DNA of 30,310 bases from a virus. Location of the stretch: IMG/VR virus record IMGVR_UViG_3300012920_000166, positions 1-30,310 of that record, one strand, 5' to 3'. The notes under the pieces were generated by a model. That model was given only the letters and a program-made list of their open reading frames with translations, made no database searches and was not told where the DNA came from. The position numbers were made by a program, and so were the translations under genes. Below are positions 20,375 to 28,587 of the stretch, in pieces (the first letter of the stretch is position 1; each line of letters starts with the position of its first letter).

Positions 20375-22930
20375 ATGGGACGAGCGCCAAGATATGAAAG
20401 AATGGGTGTAAGGGTTCGACAGCCCAGAGGCACAAGGTTTGCAGCGCAAGCTGAGGCTGTTCAATATCAAGAGGCCGTTTCCCAAGCTCTAGGCACAATG
20501 AGCGATTTTCTCTTTGAAAAGGGCGCTGAGGTTGCAGAACAAAGAGGTTTAGAACGTGTTAAGCAAGAAGGTGCTATTCCTATTCTTGAGGAGTTACAGC
20601 AACAAGGTGGTCCTAGAACAATAGAAGAAAAAACAGCGTATGAAGCGGCTAATAAATTAGCAGTTGCTGAAATCCAAACTGAAGCTGAGTTAGATATCAC
20701 AAAGGTTTTAGATGAGGGTCAGGCAAATAAAACCTCTTATAATGCAATACAATCAAAGCTATCTGATATCACTGATGGGTATTCTTCAGCTCTTTCATCT
20801 ATTGATCCGATATCAGCCGGTCTCTTACGACAGCGCTTAATTGAGGCAACCGGCAAAGCAGATATGCGTTATGCAAAGTGGTGGTCGGGAGAGCAAGAAA
20901 CAATACGGCGTGAAAAGCAAAATGTTGTAGCCGGAAACGCAGCTCAAACAATCCTTCAAAATGCTACAATGCCAGGCGCAACTACTTTGATGATTGACGC
21001 TGAGATTGCGGCTAGTGCTGATACTCTTAAAGATCTGGGTGTTGATGAGAAGGCACTTCAAGATTGGCAAGATGAAGTTAAGGCAAGCGCATATAAAAAC
21101 AATTATCTTTTCTCTTTTAATCAGCTCAGTGTAGAGGAGCAGGGTGAGGCAATAGAGCGTATTCTGGGCGGTGAGGCAAAAGATCTTTTACCTGGTATGG
21201 ATTACGAGGATAGTGTTCGTTTTGTAAATGGAATTTTGCGGCCCGAATATAACAGAAATGTATCTGTTTTAGGTTCTCAATCTAAATACGTTGTTAATAA
21301 AGTTTCGGATCAAAGTAAAATATTAGAAAGTGGTGGTCGCGTTAGCCAGGATGTTATCCAGGAAATGCGTAATCGAGCGATCGAAGTTGAGCAATATGAT
21401 GGTGGTGCAGCGGTACAAGCTGTTAATGAATTAGAGGGAGATACAAATATATACAGCGGCTTTCGTGCAATGAGCCTGGCAGAAATGGAAGCAACGGTTC
21501 GATTATATGCGGAAGGTATCGAGGGCGTCGGTATTGAAGGGAGAGACACTCCGCTTGAGGTAAAACGTTATGAGCAAGCTTCTAAGTTTTTTGAAAAGAT
21601 GCAAACTCAAATTGACCAGGACGCAATGGGATATGCCGAGCGTGTTGGGTTTATTGAGCGTAAACAGATTGTATCAATAGATGAGCAAGGCGCTTTGCAA
21701 CTTGATGATGTAGCTTTATCAGAACGTGCATTACAAGCCCAGCAAGTCGCTGATTACTATGGTTTGCCACAACCTAAAATGTTGTTTGCTGATGAAACAA
21801 GACAATTAGCGCTTGTTTTAGAAAGAGCTGAGGGCGCTGCAAAATTAAATATATTAGGTACGTTATCGAGCTTTGACCAGGCATCCGGCCAGGTTCTAAC
21901 AGATCTTGCTGATTATAATCCAGATCTTGCTTTGGTTGGTGCATTAATAAACAACGGATCAACTGAAACAGCGCTTTTAGCAATTGCCGGTCTTGAGAGA
22001 ATGAAAGCTGGAGAAAAACCAGCTTATTTTTCAGATCAAAACATAAGACCTGTATATGAAGAAGTTTTTGAGAGAGCGGTTACAACCCCAAGAGCAGCGC
22101 AAGCAATTAAGGGTGTTGCTAAAGCAATATATTTAGAATTAACAAGTAGGCGTGGAGTAAGTGGAGCAGTCTATGGACAAGCAACTGAAGATTTAGATGC
22201 GGAGTTGTATAAAGAGGCGCTACAGCTTGCCGCTGGTTATCGTTTAATAAACGGTAAAGAATATGGTGGAATCCAAGAAGTTCGGGGCGTCAAGACATTT
22301 ATCAATCCAAACTTAGATGCCGGAGCATATGAACGAATGCTAAATGAGCTAACGCCAGAGGCTCTTGCAAGTGTAACAGGATTAGATATTAGCCCGGCAT
22401 TGGCATCATCAATAAACGAAACAGATGATTATAAACTTCGTAATATTGGCGGTGATAAATACGTTATAGAGTATGGCAAGAATGGCGATGTTGCTGCTGC
22501 GGATAAAGAAGGTCGGCCAATAATATTTAATTCTCAAGAATTGTTTGAGGCATTAATTCCACAGCCACAAGCTTCACAAGACAGGTTTGGTAGTCTTTCA
22601 TCTATTTTCGGCACAAACGAATTACCAGAAAATATTACACAACCAGAGTTAGATTTTGAGGAAGCTATTGCTCCAGAAGTTCCGACAGAAAGCCCACCAT
22701 TATTAACAGCCGGTCAGTTGCCAGATAGACGTTTAAATAAAAAACAAACTAAGTTTTTAAGAAAACAAGTTGAAGCTGCAAAAATACCAGCGTCTGAATA
22801 TGAAACACGCATTAAGCCGTTTGCTGATAAAGTGCCAAATGAAGCGACAAATGATGAATTTGTTGATTATCTTGATGCGCTTTTTAAAGGTTTTAATAAA
22901 TCGTTTGAAGATTGGAAAGCTACACAATGA
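20375..22930 (+). CDS. Internal virion protein (gp15-like position)
   Basis: An 851-residue, mostly helical acidic protein with no enzyme motif that I can see. It starts GRAPRYERMGVRVRQPRGTR, then a long run of Glu/Gln/Ala helices. The last ~130 residues are Pro/Gln-rich (PQPQASQDRF, EVPTESPPLL) and then a helical end. The gene order (gp14-like, this, very large internal protein) equals T7 gp14-gp15-gp16, so it is probably the ejected core protein that builds the periplasmic tunnel. Sequence similarity to T7 gp15 is not evident by eye. The stop overlaps the next start (ATGA). Confidence 0.7.
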   Translation: MGRAPRYERMGVRVRQPRGTRFAAQAEAVQYQEAVSQALGTMSDFLFEKGAEVAEQRGLERVKQEGAIPILEELQQQGGPRTIEEKTAYEAANKLAVAEIQTEAELDITKVLDEGQANKTSYNAIQSKLSDITDGYSSALSSIDPISAGLLRQRLIEATGKADMRYAKWWSGEQETIRREKQNVVAGNAAQTILQNATMPGATTLMIDAEIAASADTLKDLGVDEKALQDWQDEVKASAYKNNYLFSFNQLSVEEQGEAIERILGGEAKDLLPGMDYEDSVRFVNGILRPEYNRNVSVLGSQSKYVVNKVSDQSKILESGGRVSQDVIQEMRNRAIEVEQYDGGAAVQAVNELEGDTNIYSGFRAMSLAEMEATVRLYAEGIEGVGIEGRDTPLEVKRYEQASKFFEKMQTQIDQDAMGYAERVGFIERKQIVSIDEQGALQLDDVALSERALQAQQVADYYGLPQPKMLFADETRQLALVLERAEGAAKLNILGTLSSFDQASGQVLTDLADYNPDLALVGALINNGSTETALLAIAGLERMKAGEKPAYFSDQNIRPVYEEVFERAVTTPRAAQAIKGVAKAIYLELTSRRGVSGAVYGQATEDLDAELYKEALQLAAGYRLINGKEYGGIQEVRGVKTFINPNLDAGAYERMLNELTPEALASVTGLDISPALASSINETDDYKLRNIGGDKYVIEYGKNGDVAAADKEGRPIIFNSQELFEALIPQPQASQDRFGSLSSIFGTNELPENITQPELDFEEAIAPEVPTESPPLLTAGQLPDRRLNKKQTKFLRKQVEAAKIPASEYETRIKPFADKVPNEATNDEFVDYLDALFKGFNKSFEDWKATQ

Positions 22931-25900
22931 TCCAATTCGATCGATCAGATGTTTATGATTTGACAGGCGTTCCTACTATTTCGGAGCCTGTATCAGATTT
23001 TGCTGCGAATTTTTTTGCGGCGAGAGAAAGCATGAAGCTTAACGATCAATCTCAAAGTAGAGACAAAATACTTAAAGAACTATGGGGTCCAATTGTAGAG
23101 GAGTTAAATGAAACGTTCCCTAACCAGGGCTTTCTTGGCCGTGACTTTGAAAACCCTGGAGACTTCTTAAACATTGGTTTGGGCATATACAGCACACAAG
23201 GCGGTCCAGAGGATCGTTATAACTTCGCAGTAAACAATATTATGAAGTTTATGAATACGAACCAGGAGAGCCTTCCTGATAGTCTCAAGGGGATTACAAT
23301 CGATAGCCTAGAGCAAATTGCAAAAGAACGAGCGCAAGCGGCAAGAAAACTAAATGAAGAAATAGCTTCAAGAAACTTAGATTTTAGTGGAACGCTAGGT
23401 CAGTTTACTGGCGGAGTTACTGGCATCATAGATGATCCAGTCAATGCTTTTGGGATTATGGGCGCTTCAGCTAAAACATTGTGGCGATTTGCACTTACTG
23501 AGGCTGTGATTGGCGCTGGCGTGGGCGCAATGGCTGAGACCGGCGTAAAAGAATGGTATGATGAATTAGGTTATGATTACACGTATCAAGATTTTATTCG
23601 CAATGTTGGTTTAAATGCGGTCGGTGGCGCTGTCTTTGGCACAGGCATAAAGATTGGAGCTGATGGAATACGGAAAGGTTGGGATGCTTTAAGTAAATCT
23701 GGTCGTGCAAATGATGATAGTAAAACCTTAGCGGATGCAGCTGAGGCAGCTGAGGAGTTTGAGGCAGATAATCCGTTTACTGAACCAGATCTTCCTCCGG
23801 CCCAGGCAGAACATAACAGCCGGGCAATCGCGGCAGAGGCAGCTGTTGAGAACAACAAAGCGCCGGTTATGCCTACAGAAACAACAATTCAGCCTAAAGA
23901 ATATGAAGGCGATAATTTAGATGGTATGGTTTTTAAAATCCCAGCTAAAAATATTTTAGTCGATGCAAAAAGATTTCAGTTTAAATCTGGTGGTGATGAG
24001 TTTGGAGTGACTGAGCGTTTGCAAGGCGTCACTGAATGGAATCCCGACTATGCTGGTACTATTATGGTTTGGGAAGATATAGATGGTAAAGTATTTGTTG
24101 CAGATGGACATCAGCGTGTAGGTTTAGCAAAGCGCATAATGTCAAATGATCCGTCGCAGCAAATAAATCTTATTGCTCGTAAGTTTCGTGAAGTTGATGG
24201 TGTAACCGCAGAACAAGCAATGATAAGAGCCGCTGGTGCTAATATCGCAGCCGCAGATCCTAAAGTTCAAAAAAGTTTATTAGTTGATGCTGCTAAAGTT
24301 TTGCGAATTGATCCCAACAAAATTGATGAATTAAATTTACCGCCAAAATCTGTTTTAGTACAACAAGCGAGAGATCTTGTTGTTTTAAATGATAATGCTT
24401 TTGGTGCAATTATAAATGAAGTTATCCCGGCAAACTATGGGGCTATTGTTGGTAGGCTAATTGATGATCCTGATTTACAAGACGCTGCTATAAAAGTGTT
24501 ATCAAAATCAGATCCACAAAATGTATTTCAAGCTGAAGCAATTGTTCGCCAGGTACGTGAAACCGATTTAATAAAAGAAACCCAGGTTTCTCTGTTTGGT
24601 GATGAGGATGTAGCCACAAGTTTATATAGTGAACGCGCCAAAGTCCTGGATCGCACTGTAAAATTATTAAGGGCAGATAAATCATCTTTTGAAAACCTCA
24701 GCAAAAATGCAGAACGTATTGAAGCAGAGGGAAATAAATTAGTTAAAGATCAAAACCAAAGGAGGGCCGACCAAGATGCCCAAGCGATCACGTTACTCCA
24801 AGCGCTTGCGAACCGAAAAGGAACGCTCAGTGATGAACTCTCAGCCGCAGCCAGAAGCGCAAAAGAACAGGGATATGCAGACGCAGCCCGAAACTTTGCC
24901 GAGGCTGTCAGACGAGGAGTTGAACGAGGAGATTTTGATAGGGCGGCAACTGGCGATGTTGGACGCGCTGTCGATGTTGCGCCGCAAAGCCGCAAGGATG
25001 CGATCGAGGACGAACCAACCCTAGAGGGATTTGACGAGCCTACAGGACCAGCTGCTGAAGCCCAGGCAAATCAAATGGCTCTAGATACATTTAGAACTCT
25101 CGAGGAGGTTACAGAAGCCAGGCCTGTTTTGCAGTCACTAAAAGATAGACAGCCTGTTGAGACTGTTGATGATATATATAAGATTGCCCAGGAATCCCAA
25201 GACTTCATTGTTAATATTGCTAAAAATATAGAAACAGATTTAGGCGTTAAAGTAGAAAATCCTGGTCTAAAAAAAATTGATGCAGCAAAATCTAAAATGC
25301 AACGTAAGGCATATCAATCTGCTAAAGAACTAACAGATATTTCTAGGGTTGGATTTATTACTAACAAAGCTGCTGATGCTGATGCAATTTCTAAACGCTT
25401 GGCTCAAAGTGCAGAAATATTAGATGAAGGATGGGGCGTTACACCAGCTGGTTATTTCGATCGTAAAATTTTAGTTCGTACACCCAATGGGATCGTTTCA
25501 GAAATTCAAATATGGTCTCCAAAGCTAATAGAAGCAAAGACTACAAAAGGTCACAAGTTATACAAACAACAAGATAAATCTAATGATCCTAAAGAAATTG
25601 AACGATTAGAAACAGAGCAAAGAAAGCTTTATTCAAAAGCGTTATCTGAAGAAGATGCTTCTTTTAAAAATTTAGTCGGTATGGAAAAAGGTCCGAAAGT
25701 ACTTTCAAATGTAGACATAAAAGCGCTTTCATCCGCAATCACACGGCCAGAGTTACGAACATCCAGGCCGTCAACAGCTGTCCAGGAACCGCCTGGTGTA
25801 AGTATTGCCAGGGCTTCCGAAGGTGAAAAAGATATAGCTGGACGTCCGTCCCAGGAAACTAGAAAAGTATCAGACATAGATATTACTCCTGAGCAAAGAG

Positions 25901-26076
25901 TAACTGATATCGCTGAAGAAATCAAGCCCGAGGATTTTGATTTAGAAATCCCACTTGCATCGACGCTTGATGATGAAGGAAACCCAGTCGCAATAACCAG
26001 GACATTGCGTGACATCAAGTCCGATATTGATGCAGAGGACGCGCTAATTAATCGTTTGGGAGTTTGTGGGCTATGA
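22927..26076 (+). CDS. Giant internal/ejection protein with ParB-like and RelA/SpoT-like domains
   Basis: A 1049-residue protein; ATG 22927 (ATGA overlap) is preferred to an upstream TTG. Residues ~1-180 are helical. ~180-245 are hydrophobic and Gly/Ala-rich (TLWRFALTEAVIGAGVGAMA and GGAVFGTGIKIG), fit for membrane insertion as in T7 gp16. ~320-560 is ParB-like: VADGHQRVGLAKR at 391-403, as in DdrB-type ParB domains of polyvalent phage proteins. ~560-760 is charged linker. ~780-880 resembles a RelA/SpoT nucleotidyltransferase: TDISRVGFI (Asp804), GYFDRKI at 842-848, EIQIW (Glu859) and GHKLY at 875-879. No lysozyme or transglycosylase motif is seen. It likely enters the cell with the DNA. Activity of either domain is inferred. 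Confidence 0.75.
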   Translation: MIQFDRSDVYDLTGVPTISEPVSDFAANFFAARESMKLNDQSQSRDKILKELWGPIVEELNETFPNQGFLGRDFENPGDFLNIGLGIYSTQGGPEDRYNFAVNNIMKFMNTNQESLPDSLKGITIDSLEQIAKERAQAARKLNEEIASRNLDFSGTLGQFTGGVTGIIDDPVNAFGIMGASAKTLWRFALTEAVIGAGVGAMAETGVKEWYDELGYDYTYQDFIRNVGLNAVGGAVFGTGIKIGADGIRKGWDALSKSGRANDDSKTLADAAEAAEEFEADNPFTEPDLPPAQAEHNSRAIAAEAAVENNKAPVMPTETTIQPKEYEGDNLDGMVFKIPAKNILVDAKRFQFKSGGDEFGVTERLQGVTEWNPDYAGTIMVWEDIDGKVFVADGHQRVGLAKRIMSNDPSQQINLIARKFREVDGVTAEQAMIRAAGANIAAADPKVQKSLLVDAAKVLRIDPNKIDELNLPPKSVLVQQARDLVVLNDNAFGAIINEVIPANYGAIVGRLIDDPDLQDAAIKVLSKSDPQNVFQAEAIVRQVRETDLIKETQVSLFGDEDVATSLYSERAKVLDRTVKLLRADKSSFENLSKNAERIEAEGNKLVKDQNQRRADQDAQAITLLQALANRKGTLSDELSAAARSAKEQGYADAARNFAEAVRRGVERGDFDRAATGDVGRAVDVAPQSRKDAIEDEPTLEGFDEPTGPAAEAQANQMALDTFRTLEEVTEARPVLQSLKDRQPVETVDDIYKIAQESQDFIVNIAKNIETDLGVKVENPGLKKIDAAKSKMQRKAYQSAKELTDISRVGFITNKAADADAISKRLAQSAEILDEGWGVTPAGYFDRKILVRTPNGIVSEIQIWSPKLIEAKTTKGHKLYKQQDKSNDPKEIERLETEQRKLYSKALSEEDASFKNLVGMEKGPKVLSNVDIKALSSAITRPELRTSRPSTAVQEPPGVSIARASEGEKDIAGRPSQETRKVSDIDITPEQRVTDIAEEIKPEDFDLEIPLASTLDDEGNPVAITRTLRDIKSDIDAEDALINRLGVCGL

Positions 26077-28541
26077 GTACATTTAAGAAATGTGTAGAAG
26101 ATGGAGTGGCCGCCAAAGAGATTACCCAGGAACAAGCGGATGAATATAGCAATTTGTTTGATGATCTTGTTGAGCAATACAATAAACAGTTAGGCCCAGG
26201 ACCGGCAGAAACAAAAGCTGGAATTGATGCGGCTCAAGCGGTGCGTAAAAAAGCTATTGAACGCAAACGTCAAACAATGCTCCAGGCAAAAACTTGGAAG
26301 CAAATAATGCTTGATATGGAAAACTATAGATCAATTACTGGTCAACAAAATATGAACCGGGCAGCCCTGGCGTTTTTTGAACAGGATTCAACATCTAGAT
26401 TTGCAAGTATAACACAGCTTCAGCAAACGATCGAGCGTAGTGCAACGCGAAAAATGGATAAGTTTTTAGCAACATTTCGCCGGGATCTTATTGGACGTAC
26501 TCGTAATAAAGCTCAACTAAAGAATATGATTAAAGAAGTGTTTGGCGAAAATACAGGGGATGCTTCAGCTAAGGAATTATCATTAGCCTGGAAAGAGGCA
26601 GCTGAGTATTTACGAAAACGTTTCAATGCAGCTGGTGGCGCTATACCGATAAGATCAGACTGGGGTTTGCCACAGCAACACAGCACATTAAAAGTACGTG
26701 AAGCGAGTTTTGAGGAATGGCGTGAGTTTATCTTTGCACGTCTTGACCTGGAAAAAATGAAAGATATGGAAACCGGGTTACGTTTTTCATCGGAAAAACT
26801 TGAGACTGTTTTATTTGATGTTTATGAAACAATCCGAACTGAAGGGTATAGTAAAGTTAAGCCAGGCGGTAGGCCAGTTGGCGGAAAGTCTTTAGCAAAC
26901 CGTAATGCAGATCATCGTTTTCTAGTATTTAAAAATGCCGATGCCTGGATGGAATATCAACAGAAGTTTGGTAATGATAATCCTTTTGACACTATGATGG
27001 GCCATATTAGCAATATGTCCAGGGACATTGCATTTATGGAACGCCTGGGGCCGAACCCTATGGCAACAAAAAACTTTATCAAACAAACGTTATCTAAATC
27101 AGCGGCCGGTGATGCAAAAGCAGAAAGCGCAGCTAGGTCCGCAGTTAGAAAAATAGATCAGCTTTACAATATTTTACAAGGAACTCATAATACGCCAGTC
27201 AATCGTTTCTGGGCAACAACGTTTGCTGGAACCAGGCAATTGTTACAATCAGCTATGCTTGGATCAACTGCAATAACAGCAATTACAGATGTAAACTTTA
27301 GCCGTATCGCTCGACGTATGAACGGATTGCCGCAAACAAAAACTCTTAATCAGTATTTAAAATTATTGCAGCCATTAGGCGCTGAGGAAAAGGGTAAGTT
27401 AGCTATTCGTTTAGGGCTTACAGCTGAAACATGGTCAACTTTAGCGGCTGCACAAATGCGTTATGTGGGTGATATATCAGGCCCAGAGGTTACACGTCGA
27501 ATTGCTGATTTTGTAATGAGAGCGTCATTTTTATCTCCAATGACACAAGCCGGACGGTGGGCGTTTGGTATGGAGTTCCTGGGAACACTAGCTGATAATG
27601 TGGGTAAGTCGTTTGATGAGCTTGATCCAATGTTCCGTAAAGCTATGGAGCGTTACAATATTAACGGCGATCGATGGGATATTATTCGTCAAACAGAACT
27701 TTATGACTACAAAGGTTCTAAGTTTTTAAGAGCTGAGGATATTGAGTTTCGTACTGATATTGATCCCCGGCTTGCCAGGGAAATGGCTACAGACATTATG
27801 CGTATGGTCGAGACAGAAACAAATTATGCAATTCCATCTACATCAGTACGTGGTCGAGCGGCATTAACTGGCGATATTCCTCCAGGTACTATTATGGGTG
27901 AACTGGCTCGCTCATTTGCTATGTATAAAAACTTTGGAGTTACCCTGGTAAATACTCATATTATGCGTGGGGCTGGTGAAAAAGGAGTAAAAGGTAAAGG
28001 TCGTTATTATGCAGATTTATTGATAAGTACCACCATTATGGGGGCGTTAGCCTTACAGCTTAAAGAAATGGCTAAAGGTAGAGATCCGCGCCCAATGGAT
28101 GATCCAGAATTTTGGGGAGCAGCATTTTTGCAAGGCGGTGGCCTAGGTATTTATGGAGATTTTCTATTCGCAGATCTTAATCGTTTCGATCGAGGGCTTC
28201 CCACAACGATAGCTGGCCCAGTTGTTGGCTTTGCCGATGATGTAAAGAATTTAACATTAGGTAATATAATCGAAGCAGCTCAGGGAGAGGACACAAAAGT
28301 AGCTAGTGAAATGATTGGTTTTACCCAACGTTACGCGCCAGGTGGAACAATATGGTATGTTCGTTTAGCTCTTGAAAGAATGCTATTTGACCAGGCAAAA
28401 CTATGGGCTGATCCTGATGCTGGAAAGAAAATAAGAAGGACAAAACGTAAATATGCGCGTGAATATGGGCAAGATTTTTGGTGGGAGCCTGGTAAAATGA
28501 CACCGAAACGAACGCCAAATATAGAAAACATCTTTAGGTAA
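26073..28541 (+). CDS. Large internal/ejection protein (gp16-like C-terminal type)
   Basis: An 822-residue protein coupled to the previous gene by ATGA. N-terminal ~60-350 is helical and charged. The second half has features I know from large ejection proteins of mosaic podoviruses: RFWATTFAGTRQLLQSAMLG and SAITAITDVNF-like segments (~385-415), ELARSFAMYKNFGV, then DLLISTTIMGALALQLKEMA (membrane-like, ~645-665). FWGAAFLQGGGLGIYGDFLF (~682-701) and a basic C-terminal end (KKIRRTKRKYAREYGQDF) follow. With the preceding gene it seems to split or duplicate the role of T7 gp16. No catalytic motif is evident. Confidence 0.75.
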   Translation: MSTFKKCVEDGVAAKEITQEQADEYSNLFDDLVEQYNKQLGPGPAETKAGIDAAQAVRKKAIERKRQTMLQAKTWKQIMLDMENYRSITGQQNMNRAALAFFEQDSTSRFASITQLQQTIERSATRKMDKFLATFRRDLIGRTRNKAQLKNMIKEVFGENTGDASAKELSLAWKEAAEYLRKRFNAAGGAIPIRSDWGLPQQHSTLKVREASFEEWREFIFARLDLEKMKDMETGLRFSSEKLETVLFDVYETIRTEGYSKVKPGGRPVGGKSLANRNADHRFLVFKNADAWMEYQQKFGNDNPFDTMMGHISNMSRDIAFMERLGPNPMATKNFIKQTLSKSAAGDAKAESAARSAVRKIDQLYNILQGTHNTPVNRFWATTFAGTRQLLQSAMLGSTAITAITDVNFSRIARRMNGLPQTKTLNQYLKLLQPLGAEEKGKLAIRLGLTAETWSTLAAAQMRYVGDISGPEVTRRIADFVMRASFLSPMTQAGRWAFGMEFLGTLADNVGKSFDELDPMFRKAMERYNINGDRWDIIRQTELYDYKGSKFLRAEDIEFRTDIDPRLAREMATDIMRMVETETNYAIPSTSVRGRAALTGDIPPGTIMGELARSFAMYKNFGVTLVNTHIMRGAGEKGVKGKGRYYADLLISTTIMGALALQLKEMAKGRDPRPMDDPEFWGAAFLQGGGLGIYGDFLFADLNRFDRGLPTTIAGPVVGFADDVKNLTLGNIIEAAQGEDTKVASEMIGFTQRYAPGGTIWYVRLALERMLFDQAKLWADPDAGKKIRRTKRKYAREYGQDFWWEPGKMTPKRTPNIENIFR

Positions 28542-28587
28542 TAAACAATATCTGGTATATAAGGGCAAAGATTGGAGTTAAAATAGC

